Below are positions 1 to 8,797 of a stretch of 64,000 nucleotides of DNA, one piece after another. Every line of letters starts with the position of its first letter. Within the stretch, counting starts at the first letter, position 1. The DNA is from CAVQFO01 sp963711725. Its GTDB lineage: Bacteria > Pseudomonadota > Gammaproteobacteria > Nitrococcales > Aquisalimonadaceae. The notes below the pieces were generated by a model, which did no database searches, was not told the origin of the DNA, and saw nothing but the letters and a program-made list of their open reading frames with translations. The DNA is taken from the NCBI GenBank assembly GCA_963711725.1, contig CAVQFO010000023.1, positions 62,001 to 126,000 of the forward strand, given 5' to 3'. The position numbers and the translations under genes were made by a program.

Positions 1-2581
1 CCGCCCTCGCCCTCTTCGGCCTCCAGATCCACGTCCAGCTCATCGTCCTCGCCCTCGAGGATCTCCAGGCGCTCGATGCCGATCAGGGCTTCGTCGTCGG
101 CCAGGGAGATGAGCTTCACACCCTGGGTATTGCGGCTCATCACGGAGACCTCGTCCACCCGGGTACGAACCAGCGTGCCGCCGCGGGTAATCAGCATGAT
201 CTCGTCGGCCTCGTTGACCTGAACGGCGCCGATCACCGCGCCGTTGCGGTCGGTGCTGCGAATGGACAGCACGCCCATGCCGCCGCGGCCCTTGGTGGGG
301 TATTCGTCCACCGGCGTGCGCTTGCCGAAGCCGTTTTCGGTGGCGGTGAGGATATCGCCCTCACCCAGCACCAAGCAGCGCGATGACCACCTGGCCCTGG
401 GGCATGCGGATACCCCGCACACCGGCGGCCAGCCGGCCCATGGGCCGTACATCGGCCTCGTTGAAGCGCATGGCCTTGCCACCGCTGGACATCAGCATCA
501 CATCCTTGGTTCCGTCGGTGATCTCGACGTTGACCAGATAGTCGTCGTCGTTCAGGCCCAGGGCGATGATGCCGGTGGAACGCGGCCGCGAGAAATCGAC
601 CAGCGGCGTTTTCTTGACCCGGCCCAGGCGGGTGACCATGAATACGAAGTGGTCTTCGTCGAATTCGCGCACGGGCAATACGGCGTTGATGCGCTCGTCC
701 GAATCCAGCGGCAGCAGGTTGACGATGGGCTTGCCGCGGGAGGCGCGGCTGCCCTGGGGAAGCTCATAGACCTTGAGCCAATACACCTTGCCGGCACTGG
801 AGAAGCACAACAAGGTGTCGTGGGTGTTGGCCACGAAGAGCTTGTCGATGAAATCGTCGTCCTTCATGGCGGTGGCGCTCTTGCCCCGCCCGCCCCGGCG
901 CTGGGCCTGATAGGCATCCAGGGACTGGCACTTGGCGTAGCCCTGGTGGGACAGCGTAACCACGACGTCCTCTTCGGGAATCAGGTCTTCCAGCGTCAGA
1001 TCCAGGCGGTCTTCCAGGATTTCGCTGCGGCGGTCGTCGCCATACTGCTCGCGCACGGCCAGCAGCTCGTCGCGGATCACCTGCATCAGGCGCGACGTGG
1101 AGTCCAGGATCTCGATCAGGTCGGCGATTTTCTCGAGCAGGCTCTTGAACTCATCGATGATCTTGTCCTGCTCCAGCCCGGTGAGGCGATGCAGGCGCAA
1201 GTCCAGGATGGCCTGGGCCTGGGCTTCGCTGAGGCGGTAGCCGCCTTCCACCAGACCGAACTCCACGGCCAAACCCTCGGGCCGCGAGGACTGGGCACCG
1301 GAGCGCTCCAGCATGGCGTTGACCATGCCGGGCTCCCAAAGCCGGCTCATCAAACCTTCCTTGGCCTCGGCGGGGCCGCGGGCGGCGCGGATCAGCTTGA
1401 TGACTTCGTCGATGTTGGCCAGCGCAATGGCCAGGCCTTCCAGCACGTGGGCCCGTTCCCGCGCCTTGCGCAGCTCATAGATGGTGCGCCGGGTCACCAC
1501 TTCGCGGCGGTGGCGCACGAAGCATTCCAGAATCTGCTTGAGGTTCAGCAGCAACGGCTGGCCGTCCACCAGCGCCACCATGTTGATGCCGAACACCGTC
1601 TGCATCTGGGTGTGCTGGAAGAGGTTGTTCATCACCACCTCGGCCACTTCGCCGCGGCGCAGCTCGATGACCATGCGCATGCCGTCCTTGTCGGATTCGT
1701 CGCGCAGCTCGGTGATGCCTTCCAGGCGCTTTTCCTTGACCAGCTCTGCGATCTTCTCCAGCAGCCGTGCCTTGTTCACCTGATACGGCAGCTCGGTGAC
1801 GATGATGCTCTGCTTGCCGTTCTTGGGATCTTCCTCGATCTCGGTACGGGCACGCATGATCAGTCGGCCGCGGCCGGTGTGGTACGCCTCGCGGATTCCC
1901 CGCACACCGTTGATGATGCCGGCGGTGGGAAGATCGGGCCCGGGGATGTACTCCATCAGGTCCTCGATGGTGAGGCTGTCGTCGTCGATCAGGGCGATAC
2001 AGGCGTCGACCACCTCACGCAGGTTATGCGGCGGAATATTGGTGGCCATGCCCACGGCGATACCCGAGCCGCCGTTGATCAGCAGATTCGGGATGCGGGT
2101 GGGCATAACCGAGGGCTCGGTTTCGGAGCCGTCGTAGTTTTCGACGAAATCGACCGTTTCCTTGTCGATGTCGGCCAGCAGTTCGTGGGCGATCTTGGAC
2201 ATGCGCACTTCGGTGTAACGCATGGCCGCCGGCGAGTCGCCGTCCACGGAACCGAAGTTGCCCTGGCCGTCCACCAGCATGTAGCGCAGGGAAAACGGCT
2301 GCGCCATGCGCACGATGGTGTCGTACACCGCCGTGTCGCCGTGGGGATGGTATTTACCGATGACGTCACCGACCACGCGGGCCGATTTCTTGTACGGCTT
2401 GTTCTAGTCGTTGCCCAGCTCCCGCATGGCGTGACAGCACCCGTCGATGGACCGGCTTGAGGCCGTCGCGGACATCGGGCAGGGCCCGCCCGACGATTAC
2501 GCTCATGGCGTAATCCAGGTAGGACTGCTTCATCTCGTCTTCGAGGTTAACCGGTAGTATTTCTTTTGCGACGTTCGTCAT
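1..2581 (-). pseudogene. gyrA: DNA gyrase subunit A, 3' end cut by window, frame broken
   Basis: GyrA cuts and religates DNA in the A2B2 gyrase that introduces negative supercoils. The N-terminus (YLDYAMSVIVGRALPDVRDG) starts at 2581. The core carries the HPHGDTAVYD quinolone-pocket segment (Thr at E. coli position 83, Asp at 87) and the RYTE catalytic tyrosine. The C-terminal beta-pinwheel runs off the window with an acidic tail (LEGEDDELDVDLEAEEGEG). Three lesions are visible. One extra base near 2431-2434 shifts the frame after KPVHRRVL. An amber codon at 2404-2406 stands where Trp is expected (GNDW). One extra base near 372 sits between VVIALL and VLGEGDILTATENG. All flanking sequence is well conserved and gyrA is essential, so I infer sequencing error rather than loss of function. 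Start taken at MTNVAKEILPVN; an upstream ATG at 2593 is possible. Confidence 0.93.
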
Positions 2582-2593
2582 CGACGGTGCCAA

Positions 2594-3063
2594 CTTCTGT
2601 CAAAGTGTCCGTGATTAAAGCCGGGAAAACGCACTGATCGCCGCTTGACGGAGGAACCTGCAAACCGGTCCGCCGGGCTTCAAATAAGCGTCTCCGGGGA
2701 AACGCCGCATGTTAGCACAGCACCCGCGCCCTCGCATTACGCGGAGACGTGCGCGGCTTTGCCGGAGGGGATGTCAGGGGAGCTGCTGACCGACATGGCC
2801 GGTCAGGGCGCAGCCCAGATCACGATCGATCCAAGTAGAAGGCGCTCAGGCCGTCGCGGCGGGCAAAACGGAAGGCCGTGTCGCGGCCGCCGGCTTCCTT
2901 GCGTACGTACCGGGTCAGGCGCCGCCCGCCCAAACCACGCCGGACATGGCCAGCGCCGAGAACACAACAATTGATCTGCAGAAACCTTTCATGTGCACGC
3001 CTCCCTTGAGAGGGGCGGCGGAATACCACCCCCTTCAAAGGAGACAACACATGAAACGGCGTT
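2594..3063. other. Gene-poor stretch between gyrA and the cyclophilin
   Basis: No conserved full-length gene is seen in these 470 bases. Both flanking genes run on the minus strand, so this stretch must hold the gyrA promoter, but I could not pick convincing -35/-10 boxes. The only coding-like signal is the broken signal-peptide reading frame at 2820-2992. Confidence 0.5.
2820..2992 (-). pseudogene. Possible small secreted protein, frame broken
   Basis: A GGGAGG ribosome site precedes an ATG at 2992 that opens a textbook signal peptide (MKGFCRSIVVFSALAMSG, then VVWAGGA). The frame stops after 25 residues at 2915. Shifting by one base gives a basic tail ending DGLSAFYLDRS at 2820, which would make a protein of about 57 residues. 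The good ribosome site and signal sequence argue for a real gene or recent relic. No family is recognised and the tail frame is uncertain. Confidence 0.3.
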
Positions 3064-3684
3064 TTATTCCGCGCCTTCCTGATAGGCCTTTTCGATGACC
3101 ACCGGCTCCGCGGGGACATCCTGGTACATGCCCTTGTTGGTGGTCTGCACCTGGGCAATCTTGTCCACCACGTCCATGCCCTCGACCACCTTGGCGAAGA
3201 CGGCGTAGCCGAAGTCCCGGCTGCCGTGATCCAGGAAGGCGTTGTCCTTGAGGTTGATGAAGAACTGGGAGGTGGCGCTGTTCACGTCCTGGGTTCGGGC
3301 CATGGACAGGCTGCCGCGCTCGTTCTTCAGGCCGTTGTCGGCCTCGTTCTTGATCGGATCATGGGTCTTCTTCTGTTCCATGTCGGCCGTGAAACCGCCG
3401 CCCTGGATCACGAAGCCCGGGATGACACGATGAAAGATCGTGCCGTCGTAGAAACCTTCATCCACATAGGTGAGGAAGTTCTTGACGGTAATGGGTGCCT
3501 TGTCGGGGAAGGTCTCGATCTCGATCTTTCCGTAGTTCGTTTCAAAAACCACCATGGGATTTCCTCCTTTGGATTGGGCGGCGTGGGACGGGCTCTTCGC
3601 CGAAGCGGGTGTCAGTGCCAAAACGGCAAGCAGGGCCCACACGACAACGAAAAAGCGGTTCAGCCGGGAGCGGCGATATTGCAT
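3064..3684 (-). CDS. Cyclophilin-type peptidyl-prolyl isomerase (PpiB-like) with N-terminal signal peptide
   Basis: Cis-trans prolyl isomerase. From residue 44 the 206-residue product aligns with classic PpiB: VKNFLTYVDEGFYDGTIFHR, then VIPGFVIQGGGF, GLKNERGSLSMAR and SATSQFFINLKDN, with the catalytic Arg of FHR and the QFFIN segment intact. Residues 1-29 form a signal peptide (FFVVVWALLAVLALTPASA), so the long form should be periplasmic. A second start at 3555 (MVVFETNYGKIEIETF) has a perfect Shine-Dalgarno and gives 163 residues, almost exactly the length of cytosolic E. coli PpiB (164). Either the gene makes two localised forms or the signal region was added to an old cytosolic gene. Confidence 0.93.
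   Translation of the reverse strand: MQYRRSRLNRFFVVVWALLAVLALTPASAKSPSHAAQSKGGNPMVVFETNYGKIEIETFPDKAPITVKNFLTYVDEGFYDGTIFHRVIPGFVIQGGGFTADMEQKKTHDPIKNEADNGLKNERGSLSMARTQDVNSATSQFFINLKDNAFLDHGSRDFGYAVFAKVVEGMDVVDKIAQVQTTNKGMYQDVPAEPVVIEKAYQEGAE
3553..3569 (-). promoter_or_regulatory. Internal ribosome-binding site and second start of the cyclophilin gene
   Basis: On the minus strand AAGGAGG (3563-3569) lies seven bases before an in-frame ATG (3553-3555). It is far stronger than the site before the upstream start at 3684. The bases also encode the Lys-Gly-Gly linker between signal peptide and catalytic domain. Confidence 0.7.
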
Positions 3685-3735
3685 GAAGTTAAATCCTTAC
3701 TTTGTGGGGAATACGAAATCAGCGCGGCACGCAGC

Positions 3736-4074
3736 TCACCCGGCGGGGCCGGCAGGAGTCGGACCGTCGGGATCACGAAAGGGTTCAAGGTGGATGGATT
3801 CCACCCGGCGGCCGCGAAGGTCGATTTCGCCCCGATACCGGCGGCTTCCGTCGCTGGCAAATTCAAACCGGTAGAGCCGGCGCCATTGTAACCGACCATT
3901 GCGGGCGCGGCAGGGCCTCATTCGAACCATCTCCACCGTGTCGTCCAGGAACTGCAAACGGTCACGCTCGCAGGCGCGGCGGCCGGCGGCGCTGGCAATC
4001 TCCCGAGCCCAGATGGCATCCCGCCAGAACCAGATCGCGAGAATCAGAACCAGCAGGAACAGCCATTCAGCCAT
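3736..4074 (-). CDS. DUF3301 family membrane-anchored protein
   Basis: A 112-residue protein with one N-terminal membrane helix (residues 3-18, WLFLLVLILAIWFWRD) and a short basic cytosolic domain. The family hallmarks ARE, AGRRACERDRLQFLDDTVEM, RLYRFEFASDGSRRYRGEI and RVESIHLEPF are all present. DUF3301 proteins are common in Gammaproteobacteria and have no known function. The gene follows the DUF2914 gene by 36 bases on the same strand and is likely cotranscribed with it. Confidence 0.85.
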   Translation of the reverse strand: MAEWLFLLVLILAIWFWRDAIWAREIASAAGRRACERDRLQFLDDTVEMVRMRPCRARNGRLQWRRLYRFEFASDGSRRYRGEIDLRGRRVESIHLEPFRDPDGPTPAGPAG

Positions 4075-4110
4075 GGCTGCTCCGGGATTCAGCGCGGAGC
4101 CCCGAGGCCG

Positions 4111-4698
4111 TCACTGCCCGCTTTTTCGCTCGGGCGCCTGGGCGTAGGTGAAGCTCTTGCTGTCAACCACGTCTCCGGCCACGTTCACCACCTGCACCGT
4201 CCAGGTACCCACCCAGTCCGGCTCGAGATGCTTGCTGGACCATACGCGCCAGCGCGGGCCACCGACGTCGAAGCCCACTTTCGCCATGACCTTGCCGTCG
4301 TGCAGCCAGCGGTGCACCACGTGTTGACCCGCCATATCGCGGAGTTCGGTGAAAAAGACCACGCGATCGATTGTGTTGTTCACCACGTCCACGTGATCCA
4401 CCGGTTCCCTGTCCTTCACGCCGGTAGTGACCACCGCCCGGGCCACGGAGCCGGGATTGAAGGCCATGCGCGCCTTTTCGGGCGGCTTGTTCACCGCGTC
4501 GCCGGCCTGATCGGGCTTGGTCGCTTCGGCGGCTGGTGCCTGATCCGACTGCTGGGCTGATTGCGCAGCGTCGGCGGCCGGCGCCTGCGCCGGCTGACTC
4601 TGGGATTCGGCACCCGCAGGTTCCGCAGCCACCGCCGCTCCTCCGCCGAGCCCCGCCAGAAACAAAGCCCCCATGAGCAACGTCATCCGTTTTGTCAT
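4111..4698 (-). CDS. DUF2914 domain secreted protein
   Basis: A 195-residue exported protein. Residues 1-24 are a signal peptide (LLMGALFLAGLGGGAAVAAE). Residues 25-75 are a disordered Ala/Gln/Pro-rich linker. Residues 80-185 are a DUF2914 domain with its typical RAVVTTGVKDREPVD, VVFFTELRDMAGQHVVHRWLH, GPRWRVWSSKHLEPDWVGTW and SFTY blocks. The domain probably forms a small periplasmic beta-sandwich; its role is unknown. A GGGAG ribosome site precedes the ATG. Confidence 0.88.
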   Translation of the reverse strand: MTKRMTLLMGALFLAGLGGGAAVAAEPAGAESQSQPAQAPAADAAQSAQQSDQAPAAEATKPDQAGDAVNKPPEKARMAFNPGSVARAVVTTGVKDREPVDHVDVVNNTIDRVVFFTELRDMAGQHVVHRWLHDGKVMAKVGFDVGGPRWRVWSSKHLEPDWVGTWTVQVVNVAGDVVDSKSFTYAQAPERKSGQ

Positions 4699-4741
4699 TT
4701 TTCGTCTCCCTTGTTCTTATGCTTGTTTGAAGCCTTCCTGC

Positions 4742-5425
4742 CTATTGGGACCGGCTCCGTGCCCATCGCGCACGGTCCTCCGCGCGCTCGATGATCTCTT
4801 CCTCAAGCCGCCCGGCATCGATCCATTCCTGCAGATCGGGCAACGCGCGCACGGCATCCATGTAGGTTTGCTCCACCGGTCCCACCTTTACTCCATAACT
4901 TTGGTAGCGCAGCACCACCGGCGCATACACGGCGTCCGCCGCCGAAAATGCGCCAAACAGGAACGGGCCGCCGGAGCCGAACCGCTCCCGGCAGCTCCGC
5001 CAGATGGCGCAAATCCGCTCGATGTCCTCGGCGACCGCTTCCGAATAGGGCACCTCCGAGAGGTGCACCCGGCAGTTCATGGGAAACTCCTGGCGCAGGT
5101 GCTCGAACCCCGAATGCATCTCCGCACTGATGGAGCGGGCCTCAGCGCGCGACACGGGATCGGCGGGCCATATGCCGGCATCGGGGAAGGTGTCCGCCAG
5201 GTATTCGATGATTGCCAGCGAATCCCAAACATGAATATCGCCATCAAGCAGCGCGGGCAGCTTGCCCGTGGGCGAATAACGCAGCGCCCGCTCGCGGGAT
5301 TCCTCCTGATAGAGGGGAATTCGAAGCTCCTTGAAAGCGAGTCCGGCCCGACGCAGGACCAGCCAGGGGCGCAGGGACCATGATGAGTAATTCTTGTTGC
5401 CGATGATCAGCGTCAGATCGCCCAT
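4742..5425 (-). CDS. Glutathione S-transferase family protein
   Basis: A 227-residue GST-fold protein. The N-terminal thioredoxin-like domain has the subgroup signature NKNYSSWSLRPWL (residues 10-22), with the likely glutathione-activating serine, and the cis-Pro/Asp-Ser segment GKLPALLDG...VWDSLAIIEYLAD. The C-terminal all-helical domain follows (FSAADAVYAPVVLRYQSYG). It belongs to the bacterial YfcF/maleylacetoacetate-isomerase-like group; the substrate cannot be read from sequence. GGAGA lies seven bases before the ATG. Confidence 0.88.
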   Translation of the reverse strand: MGDLTLIIGNKNYSSWSLRPWLVLRRAGLAFKELRIPLYQEESRERALRYSPTGKLPALLDGDIHVWDSLAIIEYLADTFPDAGIWPADPVSRAEARSISAEMHSGFEHLRQEFPMNCRVHLSEVPYSEAVAEDIERICAIWRSCRERFGSGGPFLFGAFSAADAVYAPVVLRYQSYGVKVGPVEQTYMDAVRALPDLQEWIDAGRLEEEIIERAEDRARWARSRSQ

Positions 5426-5499
5426 TTGGCATCTCCATTCCCGAAATCAGGCGGGCCACAGCGAGGCCGCCAATTGCAGTGTATCTAGTGTAGCGCGTC

Positions 5500-6588
5500 T
5501 CAACACGCGCCCGGGGCGCCCCCGGAAAACAGCGCGGCGACGGAGTCCCGGTCCGGTCGCCGGACCACCCCGCGCTCGGTCACCAGGACATCCACGTTGG
5601 CCGCCGGTGTCACGTCGAACACCGGATTCCAGCCTTCCACACCCTCTACGGTGAGCCGGTGTCCCTGAATCGAGAACAGCTCCTGCTCGGTGCGGCTCTC
5701 GATGGGAATCAGATCGCCGGTATCCAGCGAGAGATCGATGGTCGACGTCGGCGCCACCACCATGAATCCCACGCCATGGGCCCGCGCGGCAATGGAGAGG
5801 CCGTAGGTGCCGATCTTGTTCGCCACGTCGCCGTTGGCCGTGATGCGGTCGGCGCCCACGATCACCCAGTCCACTTCGCCGCGTCGCATGAGCAGGGGTG
5901 CCGCGGCATCCGCGATCAACGTCACCGGGATGCGATCCTTGACCAGCTCCCACGCCGTGAGCCGGGCGCCCTGCAGCCAAGGTCGGGTTTCGTCGGCGTA
6001 GACCCGGGACACCATCTGCCGGCGATAGGCGCTGCGGATCACGCCCAACGCCGTCCCGTAGCCGCCGGTGGCCAGCGAGCCGGTGTTGCAGTGGGTCAGC
6101 ACCGCGCAACGCCGTTCGATGAGCTCCGCCCCCAGATCGCCCATGCGGCGATTGGCCGCCACATCCTCGGCATGGATCGCCTCGGCCTCGGCCAGCAGGC
6201 GCGCCGTCGGATCGCCTTCGATGCCGGCCGCGACCTGGTGCATCCTCCGCAGCGCCCACGCCAGATTGACCGCCGTGGGCCGGGACTCCGCCAGCTCGGC
6301 AATCGCGGGTTCCATGTCCCGCGCCCAGGTGGACGGGGCCCGCTCGAAGGCCGCCCGGGCGGCCAGCACCAAGCCGTAGGCGGCGGCGATGCCGATAGCC
6401 GGGGCACCGCGAACCACCATGTCCCGAATGGCCGTGGCCACTTCCGAGGAGCTGCGGCAATCCACGTACTCGGTTGCCTGGGGCAGCCGCCGCTGGTCCA
6501 GCAGGCGCAAGTGGTAGCCCGCCCACAGCAGGGCGCGCACCGTATCGTGAGGGTCCGACACGCCGTGTAGATCGGGGTTGTTTTCCAT
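5500..6588 (-). CDS. mtnA: S-methyl-5-thioribose-1-phosphate isomerase
   Basis: Converts 5-methylthioribose-1-phosphate to the ribulose form in methionine salvage. The 362-residue product shows MVVRGAPAIGIAAAYG, HCNTGSLATGGYGTALG with catalytic Cys167, and VGADRITANGDVANKIGTY with catalytic Asp247. The Cys-Asp spacing of 80 equals that of the characterised Bacillus enzyme (C160/D240). Start chosen at MENNPDL; an in-frame ATG three codons upstream is possible. It is divergent from the mtaD-like gene 98 bases away. That pairing fits a route in which methylthioadenosine is first deaminated and then phosphorolysed before MtnA acts. Confidence 0.95.
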   Translation of the reverse strand: MENNPDLHGVSDPHDTVRALLWAGYHLRLLDQRRLPQATEYVDCRSSSEVATAIRDMVVRGAPAIGIAAAYGLVLAARAAFERAPSTWARDMEPAIAELAESRPTAVNLAWALRRMHQVAAGIEGDPTARLLAEAEAIHAEDVAANRRMGDLGAELIERRCAVLTHCNTGSLATGGYGTALGVIRSAYRRQMVSRVYADETRPWLQGARLTAWELVKDRIPVTLIADAAAPLLMRRGEVDWVIVGADRITANGDVANKIGTYGLSIAARAHGVGFMVVAPTSTIDLSLDTGDLIPIESRTEQELFSIQGHRLTVEGVEGWNPVFDVTPAANVDVLVTERGVVRRPDRDSVAALFSGGAPGAC

Positions 6589-6649
6589 GGCGCGCATTCT
6601 CTCACAACCCGTGCCGCCAGGCAGCACAGACGGTCGGGAATCAAATCGT

Positions 6650-6655
6650 TATACT
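6650..6655 (+). promoter_or_regulatory. Candidate -10 box for the mtaD-ubiG-gph unit
   Basis: TATACT sits 32 bases before the mtaD-like start, inside the 98-base divergent spacer with mtnA. No good -35 is seen at 16-18 bases upstream, so the promoter is weak or activated. Confidence 0.3.
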
Positions 6656-6686
6656 TGCGCGCCAAGCGGCGGTTAAGGAGACACAC

Positions 6687-8006
6687 ATGGAGCCGGTCGA
6701 CATCCTGATCAACGCACGGTGGATCATTCCGGTACAGCCCCGGCGGGTTGTCCTGGAAGATCACAGCCTGGCAATCCGTGACGGGCGGATCGTGGATATC
6801 GTCCCGCAGACCGAGGCCAGCGCCCGTTTCCAAGCCGCAACCCAACGGGACCTGCCGGGCCACGCCCTGATCCCGGGGCTCGTCAACGCGCACACCCACG
6901 TCGCCATGAATCTGCTCCGCGGCCTGGCTGACGACATGCCGTTGATGACCTGGCTCAACGAGCATATCTGGCCGGTGGAGCAGGCCCACATGGGCGCGGA
7001 GTTCGTGCAGGACGGCACCGAAGCCGCCGTCTGCGAGATGCTGCTGGGCGGCACGACCTGCTTCAATGACATGTATTTCTTCCCCGAGGTCACCGCCCGA
7101 GTGGCGGCGGCCGCAGGCATGCGGGCCAATGTCGGCCTGATCCTCATCGACTTCCCCAGCGCCTACGGCAGCGGTCCGGAGGACTACCTGCGCAAGGGCC
7201 TGGCCCTTCACGACGAGTACCGCAACCACCCGCTGGTTACGACCGCTTTCGCGCCTCACGCACCGTACACGGTGTCGGCCGACAATCTGCGCCATATCCG
7301 CATGCTCTCGGACGAGCTGGAACTCCCGATCCATATGCATGTCCACGAAACCGCCTTCGAAGTGCAACAGCACGTGGAGAAGACCGGCAAACGGCCATTG
7401 GCGGATCTGGACGAGATGGGCTTGGTGTCACCCAGCCTGCTTGCCGTGCACATGACCCAGCTGGACGACTCGGAAATCGAGCGCCTGGCGGCCACTGGCG
7501 CCCACGTCGTCCACTGCCCCGAGTCCAATCTCAAGCTGGCCAGCGGCTTCTGCCCCGTGGCGCGCCTTCAGGCGGCGGGCGTGAACGTCGCCCTGGGCAC
7601 GGACGGTGCGGCCAGCAACAACGACCTGGATTTGTTCGGCGAGATGCACACCGCCGCCCTGCTGGCAAAAGGTGTCAGTGGAGACGCCGCCGCGGTACCC
7701 GCCGAGAACGCGCTGGAAATGGCGACCATCAATGGCGCCCGAGCGCTGGGCCTGGCTGACGCCATCGGATCCCTTGAGGCGGGAAAATTCGCCGACATAA
7801 CCGCTGTAGATCTGAGCGGCGTGCAGGCCGAACCCGTCTACCACCCCATCTCGCAACTGGTTTACACCGGATCGCGGGAACGGGTTACCGACGTCTGGGT
7901 CGCGGGGCGCCATTTGGTGAAAGATCGCGAATTAACAACGCTTAGTCGTGACAAAATTCTCACGAAACTGCGAAAATGGCGTGGTAAGATACTTGCAATG
8001 AACTGA
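6687..8006 (+). CDS. mtaD: Methylthioadenosine/S-adenosylhomocysteine deaminase (TrzA/ATZ amidohydrolase)
   Basis: A metal-dependent amidohydrolase that deaminates 5'-methylthioadenosine and/or S-adenosylhomocysteine to the inosyl compounds. The 439-residue product has the amidohydrolase metal motif HTH (H69, H71) in PGLVNAHTHVAMNLLRG, then HMHVHET, VHCPESNLKLASG and the catalytic Asp in LGTDGAASNNDLDLFGEM. A TIM barrel is flanked by the split beta-sandwich typical of the TrzA group. The start at 6687 follows AAGGAG by six bases. Position beside mtnA supports methylthioadenosine as the main substrate; this is inference. Confidence 0.9.
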   Translation: MEPVDILINARWIIPVQPRRVVLEDHSLAIRDGRIVDIVPQTEASARFQAATQRDLPGHALIPGLVNAHTHVAMNLLRGLADDMPLMTWLNEHIWPVEQAHMGAEFVQDGTEAAVCEMLLGGTTCFNDMYFFPEVTARVAAAAGMRANVGLILIDFPSAYGSGPEDYLRKGLALHDEYRNHPLVTTAFAPHAPYTVSADNLRHIRMLSDELELPIHMHVHETAFEVQQHVEKTGKRPLADLDEMGLVSPSLLAVHMTQLDDSEIERLAATGAHVVHCPESNLKLASGFCPVARLQAAGVNVALGTDGAASNNDLDLFGEMHTAALLAKGVSGDAAAVPAENALEMATINGARALGLADAIGSLEAGKFADITAVDLSGVQAEPVYHPISQLVYTGSRERVTDVWVAGRHLVKDRELTTLSRDKILTKLRKWRGKILAMN

Positions 8007-8021
8007 ATCTACCTTCAGTTC
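8000..8021 (+). terminator. Short hairpin overlapping the mtaD stop codon
   Basis: GAACTGAA and TTCAGTTC form an 8-bp stem with a six-base loop across the stop codon at 8004-8006. There is no T-run, so it may attenuate or stabilise the transcript rather than end it; ubiG starts 43 bases later. Confidence 0.3.
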
Positions 8022-8064
8022 AAATAGGGTTTCTTACCCTCTGATTTGGAAAGGCTTAGGCCCG

Positions 8065-8784
8065 ATGACCCAACCCGCCCGCAACGCGGACCTGCAGGAG
8101 GTGGCGAAGTTCGACGCTTCGGCCAGCCGTTGGTGGGATCCCGAAGGCGAATTCAAACCGCTTCACGACATCAACCCGCTGCGTCTCGACTTCGTCGATC
8201 AGCATGCGGGGCTGAGTGGCCGCTTAGCGCTGGACGTGGGCTGCGGAGGCGGCATCCTCTCTGAGAGCATGGCCCGCCGGGGCGCCCGAGTCACCGGTAT
8301 CGACCTGGCCGAATCCTCATTGAATGTCGCGCGGCTTCACGCCCTGGAAACCGAAACCCAGGTCGAATACCGCTGCATCACTGTTGAAGAACTGGCTGCA
8401 GAAAAGGCCGGCAGCTACGACGTGGTGACCTGCATGGAGATGCTCGAACACGTCCCGGATCCGGGGTCGGTCGTACGTGCCTGCGCCGCGTTGGTCAAGC
8501 CGGGCGGCCATGTCTTTCTCTCCACGCTGAACCGGAACCCCAAGTCCTACCTGCTCGCCATCGTCGGCGCGGAGTATGTGGCACGCATGCTGCCCAAGGG
8601 CACCCACGACTACGCCCACTTTATCCGGCCGTCGGAACTCTCGGCCTGGGCGAGAGACGCCGGGCTGGACCTCCAGCGTATGGCGGGTCTGCACTACAAC
8701 CCCCTGACCCGGCGCTACTCTCTGGGGCGGGATGTTTCGGTCAATTACCTGGCCCATTTCCACCGGCCGGAAATCGGGGGGTAG
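8065..8784 (+). CDS. ubiG: Ubiquinone biosynthesis O-methyltransferase
   Basis: Performs both O-methylations of the ubiquinone ring using S-adenosylmethionine. The 239-residue protein begins with the UbiG-specific FDASASRWWDPEGEFKPLHD and INPLRLDFV blocks. The SAM-binding motif I (LALDVGCGGGILSESMA), motif II (YDVVTCMEMLEHVPDP) and the membrane-interacting region (GAEYVARMLPKGTHDYAHFI) follow. The S-adenosylhomocysteine it makes is a possible substrate for the upstream deaminase. The next gene, gph, starts 13 bases after its stop, indicating an operon. Confidence 0.96.
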   Translation: MTQPARNADLQEVAKFDASASRWWDPEGEFKPLHDINPLRLDFVDQHAGLSGRLALDVGCGGGILSESMARRGARVTGIDLAESSLNVARLHALETETQVEYRCITVEELAAEKAGSYDVVTCMEMLEHVPDPGSVVRACAALVKPGGHVFLSTLNRNPKSYLLAIVGAEYVARMLPKGTHDYAHFIRPSELSAWARDAGLDLQRMAGLHYNPLTRRYSLGRDVSVNYLAHFHRPEIGG

Positions 8785-8797
8785 CGAGAATACCGAA

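Noticed and set aside
244..2460. A 738-codon plus-strand open frame opposite gyrA
   Set aside because: Exact antisense of conserved gyrA codons; the His/Gln/Gly-rich product has no protein-like features.
2645..2974. Plus-strand frame upstream of gyrA
   Set aside because: No ribosome site, no conserved motif, Arg/Gly-rich second half; it runs opposite the better signal-peptide frame on the minus strand.
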